Shown here: in pieces, positions 1 through 12,755 of the stretch
Position numbering within the stretch: the stretch's first letter is position 1
Layout: each line of letters opens with the position of its first letter
NCBI GenBank assembly: GCA_030411725.1
Contig: MU839844.1
Location: 513,161 to 577,160, forward strand
Direction: 5' to 3'
Source of the DNA: Echria macrotheca
Lineage: Eukaryota; Ascomycota; Sordariomycetes; Sordariales; Schizotheciaceae
DNA: 64,000 nucleotides
Made by a program: the position numbers and the translations under genes
Notes under the pieces: generated by a model
Told to the model about the DNA's origin: nothing
Database searches by the model: none
Seen by the model: only the letters and a program-made list of their open reading frames with translations

Positions 1-1920
1 CGATCCATGACGGACTCCTGCTTCGCTTGCGGGCTTCCCTGGAACTCCGAGGGCATGTCCGGCATGGGAGGGGCGTTATGAGCAAAGTCGTCGAGCGACT
101 CCCTTGGGGTGCCGTCTGCGCTTGTTGCATATGTTGTCACGCTGAATCGCGAAGGAGGCTGTACCCAGCGGTCGGACGGCACAATGGTACTCGCGTTGGG
201 ATTGTGGGCCGGGGGAGCGGGCGGCGCGTCCGTCTGCTGAGAGTAAACCGAAGAAACAGACTCCTGCTGCTGGTGACCTGCGTTCGCCGGTGGTTTCCTC
301 CGGATCGTCGACGACTTATCGCGTGGGCTGGCGCTGAGGGAAGCGGGGGATGCGTTGGCATTGATGCTGGTGAGAACATCGCGAGTGAGTTCCTTGACCG
401 CTCGATCCGGCGCACTGGGTGTATTTGGCGAAACCGGCGAGTTGGGGTAGTTGGGGTCACTCTGTCCTTGTGTTTGTGTTCCGGCGGGGGATAACTGCGA
501 CGAGGGCACAACCTTCCGGATGGTGTCCTGTGGGGTAGGGCCGGAGGCGGTTTCAGGCCCGGGACTGACAGGGGGTGTCTGCCCCCTTCTCAAAAAGCCA
601 CCCATCAGGCCGGACTTGGGCGCCGAAGCCGAGGTTGGCGACACGACTCTGCGGCTGCTCTTATCGGGGATCTTCAATGGCGCCACTTCCGGGTTGTCGT
701 GGACGGGGTCAACAAGTGCAGTCCGCCCGCTCGCCCCGCGCCAGCCCGGCCGAGACGACGAAAAGGCTCCGGCAGCAGGGTCCGTGGGATCCACATCTCT
801 CGTTCCGACATTCTTTGCGATCCGCCGCACCCTATCTCCAAAAGTTGTTGGGACTGCTGTCTTTTGCTGTGGCGGTGACCGGGACGAGATGCCCAGGCCA
901 TTGGCGAATTCAGCAGGCTTGACCTGGGATGGACGGCCACCAGGGCTTGCCGTGCGCTCCCCAGTGAGCGGATCCCATCGGGGGCCGTCCGGGGTGGATT
1001 GGTTTGGTTGCTGACTTGCGGGCAAACGCTCCTTGGAATGGGCTTCTCTCATGGCCGCGTCCGACGCTTTCCGCCGCATTCGCCGCATCATGGGGATATT
1101 CGTGCCTGCTCGGTTCTGATTCTGCGACGGTGGCCTGTCGCCCAAGGGAGTCGTCCGGCCGGGTCGAGTGTTGCGCGAGGATGCAAAATCATAGCGACGG
1201 TGCTCGGCGTCATCCTCGATGGGCGAAACATCACCGTTGTTGTGTCGGCGGGCTGGGGCAGGATCGAGCTCAGGAGAGCTAGGGGGTGAGATCTCTCCCA
1301 CCCCGTGCCGCTGACCATACTTGGACGCCAGGTTGACTGGATGATCTGGGGATGGTGGGGAATATGGAGAGTAGAGGGATGATGCCGGTCGGTAGTTGGC
1401 TGTCCGAAGGGCAATGCGGTTTGGGTTTCGCGGTGGAGGTTCTTGCACGGCCGGCGCGGTCTCGCTGAATAAAAGTAGAGGTCAGCCAAAGAAAAGGACG
1501 ACACGACGCGAAACAATCGGACAGCCGTTTATTGGAAGGAATGAAAAAGGCGCGACGTGGAATGGGATGACGAGGGCCTGACGCAGGAACAAACGGAGGG
1601 GCAGGCTGGCTGTAAGTCAGTGCAGCGAGATGCCAAATTGGGCAGCCGACGCGGGGCACAGCCTCCGCGACGTGTCCCTGCGTCCCCGCGTCCCCGTGCA
1701 CACCACTTCAACCAAGCAGAATCACTCACAATTGCGAATCCATAAACTCGCGCGGCGGTCGTCGCGGCGGCGGGCCACCCTTGATGGAGTAGCTGTATCC
1801 ACGGTTCCCAGCGAAACCAAAGTCTGTCCCTTCGTCAAAACGACCGACGGAGCCCATGGTCTTGAGCGGTGCCGGCCTGAGGGAGTCCCGGTCGGGTCGG
1901 AGTCTGTCCCACATGGACAT
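1..1920 (-). CDS. Pro/Ser-rich hypothetical protein, 3' end cut by window edge
   Basis: Two exons on the minus strand: 1920-1730 and 1465 to beyond base 1. The first ATG in frame gives MSMWDRLRPDRDSLRP. The intron (1729-1466, 264 nt) has a GTGAGT donor and a CTGACCTCTACTTTTATTCAG-type acceptor, and it joins phase 2 to a reading frame that stays open for the remaining 1465 bases, so the gene continues outside the window. At least 550 residues are visible. The protein is largely low complexity (Pro, Ser, Arg, Gln). It has a few ordered-looking islands, such as FGDRVRRIAKN near residue 260 and SRFSVTTYATS near the edge, a style I associate with conserved unnamed ascomycete proteins. No catalytic motif, membrane segment or signal peptide is seen. 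Function unknown. An internal acceptor (about 1612) exists but would need a donor I cannot find. Confidence 0.7.
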
Positions 1921-2121
1921 TGCGGCGAGTCGAGATGACACAAGGCGGCGGGGATGCGGCCCTCCAAATAGCCAGTGCACCCTGTTGTGGAAGTCGTTTG
2001 TGAGCCCCTCCAATATCAGTTTACTCTCTGCCCCTTTTTCGGCTTCCAGGTCGTCGGGACTCCGGGATGCGGTGATAGGGGTGGACCCCGTCAGATCGTC
2101 GCAGTGGTGGTTTGACCACAA

Positions 2122-4390
2122 CCAAGCTGCATGAGCCCGATGTCAACGAACCAGGGTCGGCACCGAGTTTGAGGAAGAACGGATGAACAGGCCGGTGGGA
2201 GGACGTCGCCTTTTTGAAATGAATTCTGTTGTATGCTTTGTTTGTTGATCATGGCCAGCGAGCAATTTAGCAGGCGGGTCCGATTGGCCGCGGCCGTTTA
2301 CAGCAGCCCGCACTCAACCAGATCGTATGGCGGTGGGTGTTCAGCAGCCGGCAGAGCTCTCGGACGCCGTGTGGATGACGGCGACGCTCACCAGTGGTTG
2401 ACTGCCAACCATGGAGACCCGGGAGGCTGGCCCTGGGCCGGGTCGCGTGCAGTGGTCTTGAACGCGCTGTCCGCTGCAACCCGCGCGTCATAAACCCGGA
2501 GTCGGGTGTTGATTTGTTGGTCGTCGATAATTGCTGGGCTTGTTTCAGCTGTTCCTAGGGCAGGCGGGCGAGCGGAGACATTTTGATGAGGAGGAGAGAA
2601 ATTTCGTTTCTTTCGTCTCTTCAGACCGGCGGGCCACCACACCAATATAGCAGGCAGAGAGCTCATCTCGAATAATTAATCAATGACGCTCGCTACGGGA
2701 TCATCAACATCGTCACTCTTCAGCCGCTTAATGCCATTGGACCCAGCCCGCGTCTCACGAGCCAGTGGCCCTATCATGCACGGGCCACTGGCGATAACAG
2801 GAATTTTTGGTGAAATTCCAGGCTTTCGGTGACATCGACAAGCTGCAAAGATACTTGATCAGTCACTCAATCTGCATCTCGAAGTGACCAACTCGAGCCA
2901 CGATTATCTCGAGATGGGATTCGTGAATGTTTAGGTAGTTTAAGTCCCCCAACAGCTTCAATAGCTGACATAATCGATACGAGGGTGTGAGTGAGGTGCG
3001 GGAGTGCAGATGAGAGGGGCTTGGGCCCGCGTTTCACTGGACCAGCCCCGTCAGCCCGCCGAACGCTGGTTGGACTGAGAGGCCCAGCCTGTTCTTCAAG
3101 ACTTTCAGGGGTTTTCAGAAGAAGGATGGTGGTGTGAATTCGGCGCCGAGGGTGAGGACGAACCGGCGGCTCATCCGCCATCGCCTCGCTCCAGATTTCT
3201 GTGGTTCATTCCGATGCAGCAACGGGCTGAGCCGAACCAGCTCTGGGCACATCTTGTGTCGAAGCATCGGCCGTCCTTCGATGAATTCTACCGGCGCAGA
3301 TCCGAGCGGTGCCGGGCCTTGGCCAGGCGTGATGTGCAGCTTCATCCTCGGGTCCGACCTCGCGGTGTCCGGTCTGGGCTGCGTGGGGGTTTGTTGCCTG
3401 TGTTATAGCTTTGCCATCAACCAGGTCCAGGGCAGAAGAAAAGTCGATGTCTGTAACCTGAGCCTCCACGTTCCGGTTTGCGGCTCATGTCGTTAAATGC
3501 CGGTCGATCTCCGATTTTAGTTCAGCCGGGGTCCGTGACATTGGCAAGTTGAAGCATGGTCGCCGCATAAGTACGCTTGTTTCTTCTAGAGATCTCTTGT
3601 TAGGAGATCCTAGTACGTTCGTCAGTGGTAGATGACAGACGTATCCCAGCCAAGCTAATGAGTACCATGCTTATTAGCTTTTCCCGCTACGCATACACTA
3701 CTATACACTCAAACGCCGTAACGGTACTAGAACCCGCCATACGTGATAAGGCTCATGGCCGGTCGGGTGGAACCCCGGGTCTTAGGATTCATTTTGAAAG
3801 GATTGCAGTTACAGAGAGATATGAGTAGTACCTTACTGCAGTTTGCCACGGTATGATGCAGCTAGTAGATGCAGCAAGTGACCGCAGGAGGACAAGGCCA
3901 TGTCGACATCATGTTGAGAAGTATACAAATCAATCCACCTCACTCCACGATCTTTCAGCATAATCGGGCTCAAGTTCGGTTATATCTAGGTGAAGAGAAC
4001 ACCCTACTCCTAATGTTATCAAGCCACAACCCAGCTCCTTGACGGTTTGATTTCGGCTTTCGTCCACGGTGCAAAATCATAGTTTGCCGCATAACGGAAA
4101 GGACGCCGGATCCTCTTAAAATCCTTCTACCGACCAAGTGAGGATTCACTCTATTCAGGCGTGTCAAGTTCTTGATTACTAGGGTGGCCGTTATATCTCT
4201 CTCACATCAAAGAATCATCATATAAATCATACAACGTCGGTAATGTGTATTCCGCCCCAGTAACCCGTCGTGTTCGCCCAGTCTTATATCTATCCCGCCG
4301 TTTTCTCGCATACAAACCCCCCAGCCGATCCAGAATCTAACAAAACGCCAGCCAGTTGCAATACATTCAAACCAAACCCCGTGTCTGTTC
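2122..4390. other. Gene-free stretch
   Basis: Only short unrelated open frames are present on both strands and none reads like a protein. Bases from about 3500 to 4300 are visibly richer in A/T and in TpA steps than the flanks, which would fit old repeat-induced mutation or simple intergenic decay. No terminal repeats, tRNA or ORF remnant of a transposase were recognised. Confidence 0.5.
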
Positions 4391-5980
4391 CTACCCCGTA
4401 TGTTTCCCCAACCCATGCTCGACATCGACATAACCCCGCCCAAACCGATCCATATCCGAATTCCGTTCCACCACCACGCTAGTAACCAAATCCAACTGTA
4501 TCCCCTCCGTTGCACCCTGTCTAGTTCCCAATCCATGATCCCTCAGCGACTCCTGACTCGCCGTCTTGTTGCCATTCTTCCCTCCCCCTCCCCCGTGTCC
4601 CCTATCTCCCTTCTTACCAAGCTGCAACCTGCGCCAACCATCCACCACCCTCCCCGTCCTCCTCCCATCCCCACCCCGATCCCCAGTCCACCGACCCATC
4701 ACCCGCGGCTCATCCCCCTTCTTCCCGCCCCCGGAACCAGAACCAGCTAAACTCCCACCCCCCGCAGCCCCCTCGACCCAGACAATATTCCCAAACAGCC
4801 TCCCCTGCGGCGTGCGCATAAACACAAACGTATCCAGCCCGACATCCTCCACATCCACCTCGGACTCGAAGAGCAGCACCCGCCGCGTCAGGCCCCAGAG
4901 CAACACGTCCAGCCACCCGTTGCTCGTGATCAGCGCGCCGGCGAGACAGAAGTACGCGATCGGCACGTTGACGCCGGCCATGGAGACGATGCGGCCTATC
5001 GCGAGGGGCGCGGTGCAGACGACGTAGATGACCGGGTACATCAGGAACGCGCGGTGGTGGTTATCTTTTTGGGCCGGAGGCGGAGGGGGGAGTGCCTTTG
5101 TCGAGTCGCTGTCGGTTGAGAGCGGTGGCTGAGGAGGCCTGGGGGGCGGAGAAGATGGGGTCTTGCGGATGTGGAGGAAGATGAGCAGATACAAAATGCT
5201 AGTCAGGGCGAGGGATATGAAGATGAAGAGGTAGTGGAGGACGAGGCGGAAGGTTTCGTAGTCGTGGCTGATCCAGCACTATATGGTGTGTTTTTGTGTC
5301 AGTTTTTTGGGGGGAATAATCGAAGGAAAGTTGCAACATACCCACGCGGAAGCCCGGACGTAGAAACCCCCATAGACCCTGCCGTTGCTCGTGATGGCCG
5401 GCCCGAGGATGGCGAGGAAATAATCAAATATCCACAGGCCTACCACCGTCGTGTAGAGTGCCCATTGCGGCGGCTTGTAGTTCCAGACGACTGTGAGATA
5501 TGTGTGTACCGCGATGGCCGTGATGAAACAGCTCGACGCCAAATCGCCCGTCGAGACGAGCCAGCCCTGAGCAAAACATGTCGATGTTCCCACGTCGATG
5601 GCGTTCCGGCCCACCCATACCGCATTCAGCAGGAACGCACCAGCCTGGTGGATGTCGGCTAGGAGAAGATTCAGGAGCAGGATGAGGAACTGGTTAGGAT
5701 GTGCATTGGCTTTCCGTCGTTCAGCTCGGGGTGGGTTATGAAATCCTCGGCCATCAAAGGGTCGATCCGATGCGTTGTCCCCGTTGCCCAGCTTCTCCTC
5801 TCTTCTCTTCCTAATGTGCCATCGGGTGAGTTTGATGCCGAGATATAAGAGTACGACCGTCGACGATATAATCGAGAGGCCGGCTAGCGTGGCCACGGCC
5901 GCTAGCCCCTGGCGGTGGAATTCTGGGAGAGGGTCGAGACTTCCCGTGAGACTGGTGAGGAGGGGGTTATCGTTTGCCAT
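4391..5980 (-). CDS. Seven-transmembrane G-protein-coupled receptor (Git3/cAMP-receptor-like)
   Basis: Exons 5980-5342 and 5278-4391 (508 residues). The intron (GTATGT...CATATAG) joins phase 0 inside the ECL2 motif, giving ...RASAW/CWISHDYE.... Seven hydrophobic segments can be counted: about residues 15-45, 85-115, 120-150, 160-185, 225-250, 285-310 and 313-340. A Cys at the start of TM3 and the Cys of CWISHDY can form the usual extracellular disulfide. The loop after TM5 is Pro-rich; the cytoplasmic tail of about 150 residues is Gly/Arg-rich and poorly conserved in style. The layout (short N-terminus, long N-linked loop after TM1, TM5 followed by LIFLHIRK) resembles fungal nutrient/cAMP-receptor-like GPCRs. 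The exact subclass and the ligand cannot be read from sequence. An upstream TTG in frame was ignored in favour of the ATG (MANDNPLLTSLTG). Confidence 0.8.
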
Positions 5981-7756
5981 GGTGTGACGCCGCTCAATCA
6001 ACTGTCCCCCATAGCCATGTGAGACAGTAAGAACAAAAGCAGAGGGCCATGCGGAGAGGGGAGGGAAGTCTTAGGTATCTCTCCGCTCCGCTCCGGGAGC
6101 AACACCGCCGTATAGGCCCCTTTCAACCCCTGATGTTTGGGGTTGGGGCTCAAGGTCAGCTCTTTTTGGCAGGTCCACCACCCACCGGGTAGTGGGAATA
6201 TGTCGAGAGAGAGCAAGCAACGGCATCAATTCGTTGACCGGGGTGGTCTCAGCGCTACTTTTAATCCCCTCGTTGTTCCCACCTCTTTGCGGCCCTTCTT
6301 CAGCAGGCCGAGAACCCGCAAACGCATTCCCAGGGGCTACTGCAACCATACCCATGACTCCCGGGCCTCTTCCTACTGCATTTTGGCGATATGGCCGTGC
6401 TATGCAATAGGTTGCGAGCCCGGGAAGCTGAATGGCTGTGCCTCATGGGGAACCACGGGCTCTGCAGCTGTCAAGGGAACACAACGGGCATAACGACTGG
6501 ATTGGGTGGCATGGGAGCCGCCTTTGACTCTCACTGGCTCGGCAAGGCATACCGGGAATCAAGCCTTTTCGGTCCACGGCAAGAACCTGCGTCCCCAGCG
6601 ATATATGCGAGCCGAGAGCCTCGTCTGTCGTGATTCGCCTGTCGAGTCTGGATGTTTGCCAGCAACGCTTTGGACAGGACATCGACATGGCAATAAATTG
6701 ATGCGTCCTGACCCGACGCAAGTCTCCTCGTACGACTGTGCCACGCGACCGGCTGCCTTGACAAGAGCAAACACTCGGTTGTTGGGGAATCGGAAATGAG
6801 TCCCTACCAACGTTGCACAACCTTACAGTCTCGCGAGCGGCCAACCTGAAGGGGACGATAAGTGACCCGAGATCCTCCCGACGAGAAAATGCGGCTTGCA
6901 GTTCCGCTCCCGCAGCGTGTACGGACCGCACAAGTAGTCAGCCTGACGTGACTGCTTCTGCTGCGTCTGCATCGGTGTTTGCAGCATTTTGGATGAAACG
7001 CATGGCCTGCTGCACAGGGGTCGAGGTGTGGTCTAGATCGCGAGATCATCAACCCGTTCCACTGTTGGTTGGTGGGATTGCAGCGACAGTTGCTGTCTGT
7101 GTGTTGTCAGTGCCTCTTCACCGCAGCTGGATTCCTGCGCGGCCTTAAAATAGCGGAACAACTCCGAACGCAGCACCTCGGGAATTTCCCGCAAAGTTCC
7201 CCTGGTAGGTAATAACGTCCTTCGGGGTTCCCGGCTTGGGTTAAATACGCTGCCAGTTGGACCGTGAGGCTGGCCAGAGCGTATCGCAGGTGTGAGTGAT
7301 GTGAGGCCACGTGACATATCGCGTGATGCAAGTGAGGAGTTGATGAGAAATCCCCCATCCTAGTCATTGGTCGAATATGGTGCAATCCGCGCTAGTCCCA
7401 AAACGGATGAAATAGAAAACCACTCGAGGACGACGACGACGTGGGCTTCTCCCCTCTTTCCTCACTCTTTTCACTGTGCTCCTACGAACAGCATCTTGTT
7501 CAGAGATGTGTATTTCTCGCTCAAAATTTGCTACAGTCTTCGCTCGCCGAAATATGGCAGTATCTGAACGGCATACCCCGTCGCCCAACCCAACCTGTCT
7601 CTGCCTGAGAAACAACAAGCTATTGGGAGCAACGGCAGCCATCAAAACAAACCCCTGAATGCGCCGGCCGATTCGTCGCTCATAATAAGGAAATCCCAAT
7701 CCCCCCAGGTTCTCTGCCATCTCTCATTCCTTCCCACACCTCCGAGGTCACTCCCT
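5981..7756. other. Intergenic, 1.8 kb between GPCR and cysteine dioxygenase
   Basis: The stretch contains the 5' region of the receptor gene and the 3' region of the dioxygenase gene. Open frames up to about 160 codons occur on both strands but have random composition and no recognisable motif, so none is called. Confidence 0.5.
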
Positions 7757-8470
7757 TCACAGCTTCTTTCCGTACGCGGAGTAGTACCCGCAGTTTTTCA
7801 CGTGGCTTTTCTTTCCCGTCTCCTGGTTGAAGATGTGGCACCCCCCTTTCGCAACGTTGGGCGGAGTATACAGATGGAGGGAGACGGCGAAGTCGCCGCC
7901 CTGGTTCCATACCCGATGGACCCCGAGCTCGTCGGCCATGTACGCCACCTCGTTCTCTTTATGTACCTTCTCCGATATGACCTCCATGGGTCCGTCCGTG
8001 TCGCCCTCCGGGAACGCATACCGGGTCTCGGTCAGGTTGCCCCGGAGGATCTTCATCAGGCAGTGGGCGTTACCGTGGTCGTGGATCGGGCTGCCTTTGC
8101 CGGGAGACCACACGAGGACAAGCTGTCACGACGCTGGTTAGGGCTTGGGAAACCACGAATGTCGGATACAAAACGGGCCTACCAGGTTGCTTTTACCGTT
8201 TCCCTCGTCGACTAGGTTCCGGGTGTATCCTCGGCTCTCGTCGCCGAGGGCGAACTTGGCCCATTCTCTTTCCTTGGAGTTGTATTCTTGCATCAGTTTG
8301 GTCAACTGGCCGACGTCGACATCGTCGGATGTCAGACCGGACGAGGGGCCGAGGGCCGCCTTGAGCGACAGGACAAGATCGTCGAAGCGATTCGGGTCCC
8401 CGTGCTGCTTTCCGCACGAGCAGTACAGATGCCGGCTGGCTGCCTGGGACCGGGTGATACCGACGGCCAT
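7757..8470 (-). CDS. CDO1: Cysteine dioxygenase
   Basis: Exons 8470-8183 and 8122-7757, 217 residues, close to the roughly 200 of the family. The intron has GTAGGC and GTGACAG ends. The enzyme is a cupin that oxidises L-cysteine with O2 to cysteine sulfinate, the first step of cysteine catabolism, in the cytosol. Visible active-site features: the iron-binding HxH and nearby Cys in PIHDHGNAHCLMK, the third His in ELGVHRVWN, and the Tyr in SLHLYTPP. In mammalian CDO this Cys and Tyr form the thioether cofactor, so cofactor formation is possible here. The N-terminal 40 residues (with a CSCGK patch) are not typical of the family, so the true start could lie further in or be separated by an unseen intron. 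A TTG upstream of the chosen ATG is in frame but unlikely. Confidence 0.92.
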
Positions 8471-9584
8471 AGTGTCGGTGTTGATCAAGAGTTGGTTGAT
8501 GAGGTCCGATAAGACTGTTGCGAACCCCGCACGGCGAGCCGAGTGACGACGATCAATTGCAGAGGCAAACAGAGTTATTTATGGCCGAAAAGAAGCAACA
8601 CTAGGGTACTGAAGGGTATCGGTCGTGGTTATGCTATGTCAAAGCAGCTGGAAGAGATGGCCGGCACGAAGGTATCGGATGCGAACAAGAGGAGGAGAGG
8701 GTATCACGGCGGAAATGGCGGTGTCGGGTCAACCCGGGGCCCCTTTCGACGTTGGCCGCTGGCTGGCGGACATGTCGGATCGGGGACCATAGGAGGTGGG
8801 AAGCGCTATCCGTCGCTGGGTGGTCCCACCGGTATCGGTGGGTCGCATGACAAGAAGTTACGGAGTACCTTGGCGTGGGACGGGCTCATGTGACCTCTGG
8901 ACGAGAAACCGGCGGCTTGGGCTGACTGGGGCTGGCGAGAAAGGGTGACGATGGAATGAATTACCGAGACAAAAGAAAAGGGATCTGCATGACCCTTTTC
9001 TCTGTATCAGACCAGAAAAAAGGGAACTGGAACAAGTTTCTGCTTCTCAATAGCGGTGCTGGCTATTCAGCAGACTGACTACTGCTGGTTTAGCGACAAA
9101 CCCGCCTGCGTTCGCACTGTCAGGCCACTCACCGTGGTTTCTGTCCAATGAACCAATGAAAATGAAGAATTGAGCGTTGGATCTTATCTGGGACAGGGCA
9201 GCATGTCTGACTGTGAGAACAAAGCCGAAGAAAGAAAGCTGCCTCTCTATACCTTATCTTGAGTCACTCGAATTGAGTGTGCGTGCGGGGACCTACCTGT
9301 TTGCTGTTTGTTGGATGGCGTTGGATGGCTGCGGGAATTGGCGGCTCAACATTTCGCTCGCTCGCCTGCCAAGAATTCCCGACCTGCGGCCCTCCGCACC
9401 GGAACTCGACCCCGGGTCTCGGGTCCAATCGGGTCCGACCCGGAGGACGGACAACACACCCGGTGTCACCACGGACAAAGCAGATCCAATCGTAGATTCC
9501 GATTACACCAGATCCCGAGGAAAATGTTGAACACAGAATCATATATCCAATTCCCCCCCCCCCATCCCTCATAAAAATACAAAA
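8471..9584. other. Intergenic between cysteine dioxygenase and CLC gene
   Basis: About 1.1 kb: promoter side of the dioxygenase gene and 3' side of the CLC gene. No coding frame is supported. It contains two short perfect stems, CCCACCG/CGGTGGG with a 4-base loop at 8825-8842 and CCGGGTC/GACCCGG at 9412-9443, and an 11-base C run at 9553-9563. Confidence 0.5.
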
Positions 9585-12389
9585 TCATGACCGACTCTCC
9601 AGCTCAAGACCCTCATCATCAACGCCCTCCTCCGTCCCATCCAATATCTGCCCCCCTCCACCCCCTCCCTCCGTCCCCCTCCGTCTACTCTGCTCCAACG
9701 AATCCCTCAACCGTATCCGCCCCCCGGACGCGCTCGACACCTTATCGGACACCCAATCGGCCGCGCGCAGCATCAAAGCCCAGACGCGCTCGTGCCCCTC
9801 GTCGACGCCGTACACGTCCTCGCCGGAGCGCGGGTTCTCGGCCGCCTCGACCTTGAACTGGTACTTGAGACAGTCCTTGACCGTCACCAGCCCCGCCAGC
9901 TGGCCGTGGTATTCGATGAGCACCACGCGCGGGCCGATCTTGCGGAAGAGCTCCATAACCGTCTCGAGCGGGAGGCGCGGGTGGACCGTCACGGGCGTGG
10001 CGTCTACGTAGGGACTGAAGTCTACCGACATGGATGCCGAGGATGACGGGCCCGAGGAGGCGCTGGTTGCGTAGTCGAGACCGCCGGGCGTGCGGGGCGT
10101 GATGGGCGTGGCGGTAGAGTCGTAGGGAGAGGGGGTAAAGGTGCACTTGGCGAGCGGGCTGAGTGTGCGCTCGCGCTTCATGCGGTCGACTGCGTACCGC
10201 AGCTCGGTTCGGCCAATGTAGCCGACTAGGATTTTGCTCGTCTCGTCCTCGACGATGGGGAAGCCCTGGTAGCTGTCCTTGGAGAGGAGCTGTTCTACCG
10301 TCTTTAGGGGCATGCCGTGAGAGGGGAGCGCCACGACGTCTGTGATCATGACCTGCGACACTGGCACGCCAAAGTTGTGGTCCTCCTTGTTGTCCAGGAA
10401 CGGGAAGCCGCTGAACCAGATCATGCGGTCGGCGATACCTCCTTTCCCGAAAAGCTCGCTGACAGCCTTGGTGACACCGACAACGATCATGGTCGGCAGG
10501 ATATAGGTGAGGGCGCCGGTGAGCTCGAACATGATGACCACGACCGAGACGTAGATATGCATAATGCCGCTGAGCGCGGCGCCGGCGCCAAGGAATGCGT
10601 ATGTGCCGGGCGTGATGCAGGGTACATCGGGCTGGCAGGCAGCAAAGAAAACGCTCTGGGGGTTGGCTTCATGGATCGCCTGTACAATAATGCCAACGGT
10701 ACGTCCAAAGGAAGCGCCTATCGCCATCGACGGGACGAAGATGCCAGCCGGCACCTTGCAGCCGTAGGATATAATAACAAAAAAGATGCGCAAGACGGTG
10801 GCGATGAGCAGAGACAAGATGTTGCTGAAGCGGCGGTTGGGCTCACAAAGATCATGGTAGTTCTCCGCTCCTTCACACTCAAGAAACAGAATCTCCATGC
10901 TCTCCGTCATGTCGATCCTCAGAAAAGCGTTGGGGTAGCAGACAATGGCAGTGGTTGCAGCTAGCAGCGTAGCTTCGAGGATCGCGTAGTTGGTCAGGTA
11001 TTTCTTGCGGAACGCTTGCACCCGGAGATTCCACTTCATAACCAAGGCGCCGTAGAGACCACCGAAGATGCCGATGATAATAAAGAAGGTAACCTCGAAG
11101 AAGTGCCACGATCGGTCGTAGTGGACCTGGAACATGACAAGCTGGCCGGTCCGGAACGGGTTCATGGCGGCCAGGACGGCGGTTGCGACCAGAGCACAAA
11201 AGTAGCTGCGCCACATGGTCTTCAGTGGGAAGTAGCTCGACATCTCCTCGAGCGAGAAGAGGACGCCGCCGATGGGGCTGCCAAAGGCCACCGCGACACC
11301 GGCGGCGGCACATGCGCTGAGGATCTCGCGCGTCTTGGAGGCGTTGCGCCGGTATTTCGTAAACAAGCGGGAGATAACGTTTCCCGTGCAGACGGCATAG
11401 TGAACACTGGGCCCCTCTTTGCCAACGGAGAGACCAGATCCAATGGCGAGGGGCAGCGCGACCGACTTGATGACTAGGGTCCACATGCCGAGGAAGCCCT
11501 TCATGACGAAGCCGGCGATGATGCATTTGATCTCAGAAATGCCTGATCCGGCGGCGTATGGGGCATACGACTTGACCAAGGTGGCCGAGGTGAAGGAGAA
11601 CGCAATCTAACTGGTCAGAAGAGCCCGGACCAGACCTTGGGGTACTTACAGCGAAGAAGATGTAGACGACATAGTTTATCGGCTCGAGGCCAGTCCAGCG
11701 CTGCCAGTCAGCACACCCTGTTGCGTCTCAGCAATATTCAAGCGCATCTCCATTGTAGATCCTCACCATTATCCTCGCCCCAGCAGCAAAAGTTTTCGTT
11801 CAGATAGAAGGCCGTCTTGCAGTGGCCCAGCTTGATATCGGCCAGCCACTCGGTCACGATGTTGAGGAAGGCAGCGTTTAGGCCGATGGCGGCGCCGATT
11901 ATTGTGATGACGATCCAGCCCTGGGCCGCGTCGTACGACTCCTGTATCCTGTGTCTCCAGTCCCGCCGCCCTGTGTCAACCCGTCCGGCATGGCGCCTTC
12001 GTTTCGCCTTTCGTCGAAGCTGTTCGCGCGCCGCATCCTGTACCCAGTCTAACCGGCCAATGTCAGCTGGTTCTCAGTCTTCCGCAGAGCGCTCTCCATA
12101 CCTATGGTTGTAAAATCCTGGGCAAAGAGAAAAAGAGAATATTAGCTCCGGTCCAGCTGCGTTGCGCCGTGGCGACCAGACAGCGCCTCACCTCGTATCT
12201 CTTGATCTTTGCGATCTCCTCCTCGATCTGGTGCTGCGCGGCTATGCCCTGGCCATTTTCCGGCTGGCTCTCGCCCTGCTCGGCGGTCGATACGGCGAAC
12301 GACAGACGAGAACTGACCGAGGGCCGTCGCAGGGGCTGGGGCTTGATTGAGGTCGACGAGAACGACGTCGAGCGCGAGTGGGGATTCAT
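9585..12389 (-). CDS. CLC-family chloride/proton exchanger (Gef1/CLC-3-5 type)
   Basis: Five exons: 12389-12192, 12117-12102 (16-nt microexon), 12048-11767, 11717-11650 and 11606-9585; 861 residues. The N-terminal cytosolic part reads ...IKRYE/DFTTI/DWVQDAARE across the microexon. The membrane core carries GSGLSVGKEGPS with the gating glutamate. It also has FSLEEMSSYFPLKTMWRS, whose glutamate matches the proton glutamate of CLC exchangers, so coupled 2Cl-/H+ antiport rather than a channel is expected, probably in endosomal, Golgi or vacuolar membranes. Two CBS domains follow (about residues 590-650 and 720-775). The tail is Gly/Glu-rich. The family is normally 750-900 residues. It shares a 366-bp divergent promoter with the histone-fold gene at 12756. 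Fungi usually have two or three CLC paralogues, so I do not assign GEF1 orthology. Confidence 0.93.
12102..12117 (-). other. 16-nt microexon of the CLC gene
   Basis: The 16 bases encode DFTTI plus one base. They are bounded by TTTGCCCAG on the acceptor side and GTATGG on the donor side. Skipping it would break the frame (16 is not a multiple of 3) and delete a stretch that is continuous in the family consensus (RYEDFTTIDW). Confidence 0.8.
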
Positions 12390-12755
12390 GCCGCCCTGGG
12401 CCGCCGCTGGCTGGTGCTTCTTCTATTGGGGCCGCATTCGATCGGTTGGTCGTGTTGCCGTCGTTCTGTCAGGTCGGCAATGGAATGCGACGGTGGTTTG
12501 CTGGAGGAGGGCTGGCTGCGAGGCTGACGTTGGCCGAGCTTAACGTTAAGGTTAACGAATGGTATCCTTGTTGGTGGGGGTTGGCGGTTGGCGGCTCGAA
12601 CAGGGGTCCAGCCATTTAAACTCTAGGTCGCGTCTCACGCGTCAGGCGGGACAGCAGGGACCACTTTATACCGACCACTGCTCACTCATTCATCCTCAAC
12701 TCATCTTGCTCGCTCAAAGTACATTCTCAGATATCCCTTTTCTAGTTAACCCAAA

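Noticed and set aside
3766..3800. GGAACCCCGGGTCTTAGGATTC looked like a tRNA T-arm
   Set aside because: No matching acceptor, D or anticodon arms could be built around it.
10317..10964. 215-codon plus-strand frame inside the CLC gene
   Set aside because: It is the exact antisense of a conserved membrane/CBS coding region; openness follows from GC-rich codons.
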